From assembly GCA_910586225.1 (NCBI GenBank), contig CAJUIL010000036.1:1-38867 (forward strand): a stretch of DNA of 38,867 bases, written 5' to 3'. Both the position numbers and the translations under genes were made by a program. The DNA comes from an uncultured Eubacterium sp. GTDB lineage: Bacteria; Bacillota; Clostridia; Lachnospirales; Lachnospiraceae. Positions 33,098 to 38,867 of the stretch are shown here, piece by piece; the first letter of the stretch is position 1, and the number at the start of each line of letters is the position of its first letter. Below the pieces are notes generated by a model. That model did not search any database, was not told where the DNA came from, and saw only the letters and a list, made by a program, of their open reading frames with translations.

Positions 33098-33748
33098 ATG
33101 AATTGTTTGTCGCCATCGATTTTATCAGCTGATTTTAACAGGCTGGGAGAGCAGATAACGGCTGCTGAGCAGGCCGGAGCGCAGTATCTTCATTTTGACG
33201 TGATGGATGGTCATTTTGTACCGAATATTTCGTTTGGAATGCCGGTTCTGCAGTCGCTTCGCGCGCAGACAGGCATGATGCTGGATGTACATTTGATGAT
33301 CGAGGATCCGGTACGCTATATCGGAGATGTCGCGGATTGCGGAGCGGATATTATTACGGTGCACGCGGAAGCTTGTACGGACTTGAATCTTGCGGTGGAC
33401 AGGATCAAGGAGCGGGATCTGCTGGCAGGCGTCGCGCTTTGTCCGGCGACACCGCTGACGGAGCTTACGTACATTTTGCCTCGTATTGATATGGTGCTTA
33501 TTATGACAGTCAATCCAGGTCTGGGCGGGCAGAAGCTGATTCCCTATACCTTGGAGAAGGTACGTGACCTAAAAGAAATGATTGACAGCAGAGGATTAAA
33601 GACAGACATTGAGGTAGACGGCGGGATCAATTTTAAAACGCTGGACGCTGCGCTGGATGCAGGCGCAAATATTATCGTGGCGGGAAGCGCGGTATTTGAA
33701 GGCGATGTGGAAGAAAATACAAAAAGACTGCTTGATAGGATGAAATAG
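33098..33748 (+). CDS. rpe: Ribulose-phosphate 3-epimerase
   Basis: Interconverts ribulose-5-phosphate and xylulose-5-phosphate in the pentose phosphate pathway. The 216-residue TIM barrel shows LSPSILSADF (4-13), HFDVMDGHFVPNISFG (about 32-47, metal-binding His/Asp), DVHLMI (63-68), MTVNPGLGGQ (about 138-147) and the catalytic VDGGIN (173-178). Length is normal. AAAGGAGG is 12 bp before the ATG. Its position 15 bp behind a secreted Ig-like protein is unusual, since rpe normally sits with rsgA and a thiamine pyrophosphokinase gene, so this could be a second copy. A terminator follows. Confidence 0.93.
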   Translation: MNCLSPSILSADFNRLGEQITAAEQAGAQYLHFDVMDGHFVPNISFGMPVLQSLRAQTGMMLDVHLMIEDPVRYIGDVADCGADIITVHAEACTDLNLAVDRIKERDLLAGVALCPATPLTELTYILPRIDMVLIMTVNPGLGGQKLIPYTLEKVRDLKEMIDSRGLKTDIEVDGGINFKTLDAALDAGANIIVAGSAVFEGDVEENTKRLLDRMK

Positions 33749-33768
33749 GAAAAACGTTTAGCTTTGGT

Positions 33769-33802
33769 AAAAACCCTGCACAAGGATCGGCGCAGGGTTT
33801 TT
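33769..33802 (+). terminator. Terminator after rpe
   Basis: An 11-bp stem AAAAACCCTGC (33769-33779) with its complement (33792-33802) ends in a T-tract. The A-rich side allows function for the convergent DUF4250 gene as well. Confidence 0.82.
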
Positions 33803-33822
33803 TAGGTGAAGTGATAAAAAGT

Positions 33823-34005
33823 CTATTGGAACTGGTTCTGGCTTTTGCTGTAGGCATAGCCTATCGCGTCCAGCTTTTTGATAAGGGCCTGCTGGTCAAG
33901 CTGCAGCGATGCGCACAATTCTTCCAGTGATGGATAGTGGTCGCGCAGCTGGGTATTAAGGTAGCTTAAAAGCATGACAGGATCGTTTGGTATTTCTGAT
34001 ATCAT
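33823..34005 (-). CDS. DUF4250 domain-containing protein
   Basis: A 60-residue protein starting MISEIPNDPVMLLSYLNTQL, with LRDHYPSLEELCASL and LIKKLDAIGYAY following. This is the standard DUF4250 pattern (DPVMLLSxxNxxLRDxYxSLxxLC), a small all-helical protein of unknown function common in clostridia. ATG 34005 follows CGGAGGTCC; the in-frame Met at 34059 would place the start upstream of both the ribosome site and the promoter, so it is rejected. Its promoter is overlapped by a large palindrome. Confidence 0.88.
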   Translation of the reverse strand: MISEIPNDPVMLLSYLNTQLRDHYPSLEELCASLQLDQQALIKKLDAIGYAYSKSQNQFQ

Positions 34006-34027
34006 AAGGACCTCCGTTTTTATTTTT

Positions 34028-34067
34028 AGTATAGCATGAATTATTTGTGAAGGTTTCACAAATAATT
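34028..34067 (-). promoter_or_regulatory. Extended -10 promoter and 29-bp palindrome before the DUF4250 gene
   Basis: On the minus strand TGCTATACT gives an extended -10 (hexamer 34033-34028). Directly upstream, covering the -35 zone, lies a perfect 13-bp inverted repeat AATTATTTGTGAA (34039-34051) / TTCACAAATAATT (34055-34067) with a 3-bp centre GGT. The TTGTGAA/TTCACAA half-sites resemble Rex and Crp/Fnr sites, but the centre is one base shorter than either consensus. A redox or catabolite repressor is a plausible but unproven ligand. Confidence 0.6.
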
Positions 34068-34101
34068 ATAAAATTAATCTAAAATTTGTATTAAATAAAA
34101 A

Positions 34102-34130
34102 TTGACATTCGGATGAAACCTTGTTATACT
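34102..34130 (+). promoter_or_regulatory. Consensus promoter with no gene behind it
   Basis: A perfect TTGACA (34102-34107), a 17-bp spacer and an extended TGT-TATACT (hexamer 34125-34130). It points toward the convergent chemotaxis gene, and a hairpin with a T-tract starts about 8 nt after the predicted start. Confidence 0.75.
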
Positions 34131-34136
34131 ATGGTG

Positions 34137-34184
34137 CATAAAGCAAAGGTGCTGAGAGATGGATATCTCGTCAGCACCTTTTTG
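34137..34184 (+). ncRNA. Candidate very short RNA or self-terminating transcript
   Basis: Transcription from the promoter at 34102-34130 would run into an 11-bp stem (AAAGGTGCTGA at 34145-34155 with its complement at 34171-34181), with an inner GAGAT/ATCTC stem (34156-34160, 34165-34169) and a terminal CTTTTT. The product would be about 45-48 nt. The same hairpin may also terminate the minus-strand receptor gene, so the RNA is a hypothesis. Confidence 0.4.
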
Positions 34185-34224
34185 TGTAATTGGAAACTGT
34201 TACCGGACACTGCAGGATATCCAG

Positions 34225-36228
34225 TCAGCTGTTTTCTTTCGCAAGTGTAAACTGCTCTACCAGTCCTTTTAGTACAGCGGCTTCCGCCGACAGCTGTTCG
34301 CTGGCTGCAGCGCCTTGCTGTGCCGTAGAGCTATTGCTCTGTACGACAGATGAAATCTGGTTGATCCCATTGGAAACCTGCGAGACAGCTTCGGACTGTT
34401 CGCTGGATACCGTAGAAATATTGTCAATGGAGGCGGTAACGGAGCGGATGCTTTTTACAACCTCCTGCAGCACTTCTGCGGTTTGCTGTGCGATTTCCGT
34501 ACCAGTATGAACCGCTTCCGCAGAGTGCTCGATCAGTGCGGAAGTATTCTGGGCTGCTTCAGCGGATTTTCTTGCGAGGCTGCTGACCTCCTCCGCTACG
34601 ACAGCGAAGCCTTTTCCTGCTTCTCCTGCCCTTGCTGCTTCTACGGCCGCGTTCAGAGACAGGATATTTGTCTGGAACGCGATATCATCGATCGTTTTGA
34701 GAATCTTTTCGATCTCGTCGGAACAGGTTTTGATCTTATCCATTGCGCTCATCAGGTTTTGCATTTGGCTGCTGCACAAGGATACGGCTTCTCCGGCGTG
34801 GTGGGTCTGACGGCGTACCTCAAGCGCTTCGCTGGCCGTATTTTTTACGTCATTGGATATTACATTCATCCGATCTGCAAGCTGCTGTACAGAACTTGCC
34901 TGTTCGGCAGTACCATCGCTTAACGTTTGGGCGCTTGCGGAGAGCTGGCTGCTGGCAGCCGATACCTGGCCCGCGGAATGGCTGACCTGGTGCATGATCA
35001 TGTTCAGCTGCATTTTCATATGGCGCATGGCAATTAAAATATCCTGGAAACTGCCTGCATAGATTTCTTCGTGTTCGGTATGTATATCTAGGTTGTGCTT
35101 GGACAGTTCTGTCAGAAGGTAGCTGATATCGTGGATCACCAGGCCGAGCCCATCTACAAGGGAAGCGGCAGACGCAGTAAGCATACCAGTTTCATCTCTG
35201 TTTTTTACTTCTGGCATAGGTGTTTCCAGATCTCCTTCAACGAGCAGCTGCATACGGTTCGCACAAGCTTTCATCGGTTTTCCGATGTTGTTGGCCAGCA
35301 GCAGGGCGGTGATCATGGAGATCAGCAAAGAGGCTGCCATGACTGCAAGGTTGATCGCCATAGCTTTATATGCGGCGGCCAGGTAATTCTGCTGCGGTGC
35401 GGTAACAGCAATGCTCCATCCGTCTGTATTTGGTACGGGAGCATAAGCGATAAACATCTTCTGCTTTTTTGCCTGTTCTCCGACTATCTGCATTGTTTGA
35501 TAGCTTCCAAAGCCGTTCTCGCCTTCCCGCATCCGTGCATGGATAGCAGCCAGCTCTTTGAGTGAGGAATCCTCTTGGGCTTCGGCTTCGATATTTTGTA
35601 CCATTATGGTATCAAGCGTAATATCGGCGATTGTGTCTCCGGATTTGTTGATCATGTAAGCACGGCTATTATCCCCGATGTGGATCGAAGATACGATATC
35701 ATTCAAAAATGTTTCTTTTGGCACAAAATACACAGCTCCCGCAATGGATGAGCCGTAGATCCCTCCGCTATAAAGCGGCGCTGCGGCCATAATGGACAGC
35801 TCCCCGGTGACCTTGCTGATCAGAGGTTCGGATACATAGAGATTGCCGCGCATGGCTTGTATGACATACTCCCGGTCGGAATAGTCTTTTTCGTCAAAAA
35901 TGCTGTGCCCGTTCAGACCGATAATGTTTCCGCGCTGGAACAGATGCATATCGCAGCGTTCTTTTATAAGCTTCTGCTTTTCCTGCAGCGACACATTCGG
36001 GTCTGAAAGCTGCGGGATGCAGCCGGCGTCCATAGCGGCGTTTTTGTAGGCAGTCAGCTCCTGTTCCACGCGCTCTGCTGCCAGTACGGCAGTTGTGCTC
36101 ATCATATGTTCGACGGTGGAAAGAGTGCTCCGATAGCTTGGGATAATGCCTGATAGTCCTGCTGCCGTCAGCGCCGTCAGAACGGTCAGCATAAGACATA
36201 CGGTAATTTTTGTTCGAATGCTTTTCAT
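34225..36228 (-). CDS. Methyl-accepting chemotaxis protein with dCACHE-type sensor
   Basis: A 667-residue membrane chemoreceptor that signals to CheA/CheW. TM1 (about 7-29) is followed by an extracellular sensor of about 250 residues. The sensor has a CACHE pattern (SIFDEKDYSDREYVIQAM, then GELSIMAAAPLYSGG, and VPNTDGWSIAVTAP), implying a small-molecule ligand such as an amino or organic acid. TM2 (about 285-310), HAMP (about 312-365) and a cytoplasmic signalling domain follow. The hairpin tip IDDIAFQTNILSLNAAVEAA, followed by GEAGKGFAVVA, is intact. No C-terminal CheR pentapeptide is seen. No other chemotaxis genes are nearby, so this is an orphan receptor. Motility of the host is suggested, not proven. 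Confidence 0.92.
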   Translation of the reverse strand: MKSIRTKITVCLMLTVLTALTAAGLSGIIPSYRSTLSTVEHMMSTTAVLAAERVEQELTAYKNAAMDAGCIPQLSDPNVSLQEKQKLIKERCDMHLFQRGNIIGLNGHSIFDEKDYSDREYVIQAMRGNLYVSEPLISKVTGELSIMAAAPLYSGGIYGSSIAGAVYFVPKETFLNDIVSSIHIGDNSRAYMINKSGDTIADITLDTIMVQNIEAEAQEDSSLKELAAIHARMREGENGFGSYQTMQIVGEQAKKQKMFIAYAPVPNTDGWSIAVTAPQQNYLAAAYKAMAINLAVMAASLLISMITALLLANNIGKPMKACANRMQLLVEGDLETPMPEVKNRDETGMLTASAASLVDGLGLVIHDISYLLTELSKHNLDIHTEHEEIYAGSFQDILIAMRHMKMQLNMIMHQVSHSAGQVSAASSQLSASAQTLSDGTAEQASSVQQLADRMNVISNDVKNTASEALEVRRQTHHAGEAVSLCSSQMQNLMSAMDKIKTCSDEIEKILKTIDDIAFQTNILSLNAAVEAARAGEAGKGFAVVAEEVSSLARKSAEAAQNTSALIEHSAEAVHTGTEIAQQTAEVLQEVVKSIRSVTASIDNISTVSSEQSEAVSQVSNGINQISSVVQSNSSTAQQGAAASEQLSAEAAVLKGLVEQFTLAKENS

Positions 36229-36283
36229 AATAGTTGTACTCCGTCTGAAATATTTTGTGGATAAAATGTCCGGTCAAATTAAT

Positions 36284-36310
36284 ATTATATGGACTACACT
36301 TGTTTGTCAA
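36284..36310 (-). promoter_or_regulatory. Promoter of the chemotaxis receptor gene
   Basis: On the minus strand a perfect TTGACA (36310-36305) is followed after 15 bp by TATAAT (36289-36284), or after 17 bp by TAATAT. No flagellar sigma-28 pattern was found. Confidence 0.55.
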
Positions 36311-36613
36311 CTTCTTTTGCGTTAAAAGTCATTATCCATAATGCTTATAGATAAAATTCCTTGTACGATAGCTCCAAGGCTTGGCTGTACATCCTTGAAT
36401 CTCAGCATACAGACCGTTTGCCTTTACATCCCTTTTGCGACAGGAACGAAAAAAGCAATGCGGATTTTGAAAGTATCTGAACGGCTATATTTTCGGTTCC
36501 ATTGGGAAAGCGAATGCGGTATAATGATCAATGGAAAGGATAGAAGAAGCAGCGGCGCGTGTTTGTGTACAGAGCGGGACATGAATGCGCATGGAGACAA
36601 GGAGGGCGTTAGG
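36311..36613. other. Intergenic region before the acetyltransferase gene
   Basis: The frame of the acetyltransferase stays open back to 36341, but the upstream residues look non-protein-like and there is no ribosome site, so I read it as non-coding. It contains a perfect TATAAT (36520-36525) without a good -35, and the GGAGGG ribosome site at 36601-36606. Confidence 0.5.
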
Positions 36614-37225
36614 ATGAATGAATTGGAAAAATGCATGGCAGGAGAACATTACGATTGCCATAACCGCGTTTTTTTGGAGATGAAAGCCCAGGCGAGAAGG
36701 CTGTTAAAGGAATATCATACGCTTGCCTATGAGCAGAAGGAGGAAAAAACGGAAATTTTAAAGCAGCTGTTTGGCAAGATTGGTACCAATGTATCGGTCG
36801 GGCTTCCGTTTATCTGTGATTATGGGCGAAATATTTATATGGGAAACAATGTGTCGGTCAATATGAATTGTACTTTTGTGGACTGCAATACGATAACGAT
36901 CGGCGATCAGGTGCTTCTTGCATCCAACGTACAGCTTTATACGGCGACGCATCCGGTGGAGCTGGCTGAGAGACTGACTCCGGACTGGGACGAGCAGTCG
37001 GGGCAGTATTTTTGCCGCACTTATGCGCTGCCAATCACAATCGGGAACGGCTGCTGGCTGGGAGGGGGCGTGATCGTGCTGCCGGGCGTTACGATTGGCG
37101 ATGGCTGTGTGATCGGGGCAGGAAGCGTTGTAACGAAGGATATACCGGAAAATTCCCTGGCAGTCGGAAACCCATGCCGGGTGATCCGCAAGATCAACAA
37201 ACAGAAAAACGGAGATATTGTATGA
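36614..37225 (+). CDS. Sugar O-acetyltransferase, maltose/galactoside acetyltransferase family
   Basis: A 203-residue left-handed beta-helix acetyltransferase of the Maa/LacA/NodL family, transferring acetyl from acetyl-CoA to a sugar hydroxyl. ATG 36614 gives the family N-terminus MNELEKCMAGEHYDCHN and follows AAGGAGGG. The helical Mac domain (about 1-55) precedes hexapeptide repeats (VSVGLPFICDYGRNIYMG..., ITIGDQVLLASNVQL, then GGGVIVLPGVTIGDGCVIGA). The catalytic histidine lies in YTATHPVE near residue 115. The exact acceptor is unknown; the family detoxifies non-metabolised sugars. The stop overlaps the next ATG by 4 bp (ATGA), showing translational coupling to the pyruvate-kinase-like gene. 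Confidence 0.92.
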   Translation: MNELEKCMAGEHYDCHNRVFLEMKAQARRLLKEYHTLAYEQKEEKTEILKQLFGKIGTNVSVGLPFICDYGRNIYMGNNVSVNMNCTFVDCNTITIGDQVLLASNVQLYTATHPVELAERLTPDWDEQSGQYFCRTYALPITIGNGCWLGGGVIVLPGVTIGDGCVIGAGSVVTKDIPENSLAVGNPCRVIRKINKQKNGDIV

Positions 37226-38232
37226 CAGAGATTTTTGGAACACTTGGCCCAGCCTGTGCGCAGGCGGATGTACTGGAAAGAATGTTTTTGGAGGGAATGA
37301 CCGGGATGCGGCTGAACCTGTCGCATACTGGGCTTAAGGAGAGCGAACCGCTGATACAAAGCTTTCACAAAGCCGCGCAGCGCGCAGGCGTCCGCCCGGA
37401 GCTGCTGATCGATATGCAGGGGCCGGAAATCCGGATCGGAGAGCTGTCTGCGCCGCTGCACCTGAGTGGATCGGAGGAGCTTTTCTTGCTTTGTCCGATG
37501 GAAGCTGCGCAGGCTAAGCCGGACAGACGCGTGGTTCCGGTTGCTGACCGTGTGCTGGACGTCTTGGAAGCGGGCGATCATGTGCTGCTGGACGACGGCA
37601 AAATAGAGCTTGCGGTCACAGCCGTTAGCCCTGCAGTCACGGCCGTTGTCCTGCGGGGCGGTATTTTGCGGAAAAGAAAAAGCCTAAAGCTTGTGGGCAA
37701 ATCGGTCGCCATGCCGGTCTTGACCGACCAAGACAGGGAAAATATTCGTCTGGCAGGGGCTTATGGTGTGACGGCTTTGATGCAGCCGTTCGTGACAGAG
37801 CAAAAGCACCTGGCAGAGGTAAAAAGCAGGCTGTTAGAAAGCGGAATGGGGCATCTGCGTGTTTTTGCAAAGATTGAAAATCGCGAAGGCATCCGGCAGA
37901 TTAAAAATATTCTCCCAGATGCAGATATGCTGGTGATCGCAAGAGGCGATCTTGGAAATGATATGCCATTGTGGGAGCTGCCAGGCGCGCAGAAGCAGCT
38001 GGCAAGGCTGTGCCGGGAGGAAGGAAAGCCATTTTTAGTTGTGACAGAGCTTCTGGCGTCCATGGTACACCATCCGTATCCGACGAGAGCGGAGGTATCG
38101 GACATTTTTCATGCGGTTGCAGACGGTGCGTCGGCTGTGATGGTTACGAATGAAACAGCTGTTGGAGAATATCCAGTGGAGGTTATCCGGTATTTGACAA
38201 AAACGGTGCGTGAGGCGGAGAAGGAATCTTAA
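37222..38232 (+). CDS. Pyruvate-kinase-like protein lacking the C-terminal domain
   Basis: A 336-residue protein clearly related to pyruvate kinase but shorter than the usual 470-585. The barrel motifs remain: RLNLSH (30-35), DMQGPEIRIG (64-73), a small B domain (about 75-160), FAKIENREG (215-223, catalytic Lys217 and metal Glu219), ARGDLG (240-245), PTRAEVSDIF (287-296) and TNETAVGEYPVE (309-320). The usual N-terminal R-x-T-K segment is replaced by MTEIFGTLGPA, the ATQML block reads VTELL, and the whole allosteric C domain is missing. It is likely a paralogue, not the glycolytic enzyme; its activity is unknown. ATG 37222 overlaps the acetyltransferase stop. A hairpin follows. Confidence 0.85.
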   Translation: MTEIFGTLGPACAQADVLERMFLEGMTGMRLNLSHTGLKESEPLIQSFHKAAQRAGVRPELLIDMQGPEIRIGELSAPLHLSGSEELFLLCPMEAAQAKPDRRVVPVADRVLDVLEAGDHVLLDDGKIELAVTAVSPAVTAVVLRGGILRKRKSLKLVGKSVAMPVLTDQDRENIRLAGAYGVTALMQPFVTEQKHLAEVKSRLLESGMGHLRVFAKIENREGIRQIKNILPDADMLVIARGDLGNDMPLWELPGAQKQLARLCREEGKPFLVVTELLASMVHHPYPTRAEVSDIFHAVADGASAVMVTNETAVGEYPVEVIRYLTKTVREAEKES

Positions 38233-38255
38233 TAAGTTTTAAGTTCAATCATTAG

Positions 38256-38290
38256 GAAAGGCATTAACGAGTATTTCGCTAATGCCTTTC
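38256..38290 (+). terminator. Hairpin after the pyruvate-kinase-like gene
   Basis: An 11-bp stem GAAAGGCATTA (38256-38266) with its complement (38280-38290) and a short inner CGA/TCG pair. The following T-tract is weak (ATCTTGTT), so termination may be partial. Confidence 0.6.
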
Positions 38291-38405
38291 ATCTTGTTAT
38301 CAATCTTATTCAGGATTTATGAAATCGTTTTTTTACTTTGATCATCTTCCTGGATGTTTATATGGCCGAAAAGAAATCAGGATCAGTAAAAAGTCTAGAC
38401 GAAAG

Positions 38406-38427
38406 AAAACAAACAAATGTTTGTTTT
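38406..38427. promoter_or_regulatory. Operator-like palindrome
   Basis: AAAACAAACA and its exact complement TGTTTGTTTT are separated by AA, ending four bases before the -35 of the next promoter. The shape (22 bp, two-fold) suits a TetR-like or other dimeric regulator. Confidence 0.55.
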
Positions 38428-38431
38428 TGCG

Positions 38432-38460
38432 TGGACAAATATGTGGCGCTATGTTATAAT
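38432..38460 (+). promoter_or_regulatory. Strong sigma-A promoter
   Basis: TGGACA (38432-38437), a 17-bp spacer and a consensus TATAAT (38455-38460) with an upstream TGT. The start site is near 38467. The only coding sequence behind it is the truncated gene at 38531. Confidence 0.72.
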
Positions 38461-38530
38461 CAATCTTAGTTTCACTTCTCGATTTGTCCGTAGTAGTTTC
38501 TTGCTTTCATACAGTTTGGAAAATGAATGA

Positions 38531-38867
38531 TTTGATTGTACAGCTGATAATATTTCATTGCGTTTGAGAAATATTTATAAAAAAGAAGATCTGGATGCAG
38601 AGGCAATAGCTATGTTGGAAGAGTTAGTTTCCAGGAAAGATGCATCAGAGAAGAAGCGTATATTGGCAGATGAATATGGAATGACAATGACTACTGAATT
38701 GGAAAGGAGAATCCAGATTATGTGTAATTGGTCAGAGAGTATTAGAGAACAGGCAAGAATGGAAGCGAGAATAGAGGCAAGAATAGAGGCTATTGAGAGA
38801 ATGATCGGAGCTAATATTACAAGAGAGCAGATATTATCTATGGGATATACGGAAGCGGAATATGAAA
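38531..38867 (+). pseudogene. Rpn/PD-(D/E)XK transposase-like nuclease fragment, 5'-truncated, runs off window
   Basis: After a TGA at 38528-38530 the frame stays open to the window end: DCTADNISLRLRNIYKKED, then EELVSRKDASEKKRILADEYG and a charged repeat (MEARIEARIEAIERM). This is the C-terminal half of the Rpn family (putative recombination-promoting nuclease/transposase) common in gut Firmicutes. The N-terminal nuclease domain is absent upstream, where only stop-filled sequence lies between it and the promoter. The C-terminus lies outside the window. An internal ATG at 38612 could start a short protein. Confidence 0.6.

Noticed and set aside
36341..36613. In-frame N-terminal extension of the sugar acetyltransferase
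   Set aside because: The family N-terminus begins at 36614 right after AAGGAGGG, and the upstream residues do not resemble the family.
37012..37221. In-frame N-terminal extension of the pyruvate-kinase-like protein
   Set aside because: It lies inside the acetyltransferase gene in another frame; the ATGA overlap at 37222 is a natural coupled start.
1..38867. CRISPR array, prophage or complete insertion sequence
   Set aside because: No regularly spaced repeat-spacer pattern, phage structural genes or intact transposase with terminal repeats were seen. The only tandem repeat is three 16-bp units, and the only transposase-like item is the truncated Rpn fragment at the right edge.

Overview
The window looks like a chromosomal segment of a Gram-positive anaerobic gut clostridium, most likely a Lachnospiraceae member. 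This is inferred from protein families typical of that group (DUF5685, DUF6465, DUF4250, DUF975, a SpoVB-type flippase, a HelD-type ATPase, a short pyruvate-kinase-like protein), strong AGGAGG ribosome binding sites, sigma-A promoters and a class A RNase P RNA. Most of the window is ordinary housekeeping and metabolism. No complete mobile element, phage or CRISPR array is visible.

Layout. 1-350: 3' part of rnpB. 606-2499: a three-gene set coding for a membrane zinc-ribbon protein, a DUF5685 protein and a J-domain protein. 2543-3859 (-): SpoVB/MATE-like flippase. 3972-5120: cysteine desulfurase, then a shared terminator and a tRNA-Gly(CCC) on the minus strand. 5545-6450: MetA homoserine acyltransferase. 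6631-6954: small membrane protein, followed by a degraded, gene-poor stretch. 7441-9612 (-): HelD-like ATPase. 10067-11224 (-): alpha/beta hydrolase. 11379-16889: a fructose locus with an RpiR regulator, a fused PTS EIIABC (fruA), a broken rpiA relic, a Gfo/Idh oxidoreductase and fruK. 17187-24135: PHP phosphoesterase, a very large RND transporter with a coiled-coil insertion, aspartate kinase and a DUF975 membrane protein. 24207-26182 (-): an ArsB/NhaD-type transporter followed by a cytidylate-kinase-like protein. 26505-28378: a DUF6465 protein and a GH13-like protein lacking its catalytic nucleophile. 28597-33748: proC, leuA, a secreted Ig-like protein and rpe. 33823-36228 (-): a DUF4250 protein and a chemotaxis receptor, with a short orphan promoter-hairpin unit between them. 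36614-38232: a sugar O-acetyltransferase coupled to a pyruvate-kinase-like protein. 38233-38867: a strong promoter with a large palindrome in front of a 5'-truncated Rpn-type gene that runs off the window.

How the genes work together. The clearest pathway is fructose uptake and phosphorylation to fructose-1-phosphate (FruA), then to fructose-1,6-bisphosphate (FruK), probably under the adjacent RpiR regulator. Amino-acid synthesis is represented by metA, an aspartate kinase, proC and leuA, which are scattered rather than in one operon. No complete novel defence or biosynthetic system stands out. The best candidates for new biology are the GH13-like protein without a nucleophile, the RND pump with a roughly 270-residue coiled-coil insertion in its docking-domain region, the zinc-ribbon/DUF5685/J-domain operon (the DUF5685 protein has aspartate motifs like those of isoprenoid synthases), the minimal pyruvate-kinase-like protein, and a promoter-plus-hairpin unit that may make a very short RNA.
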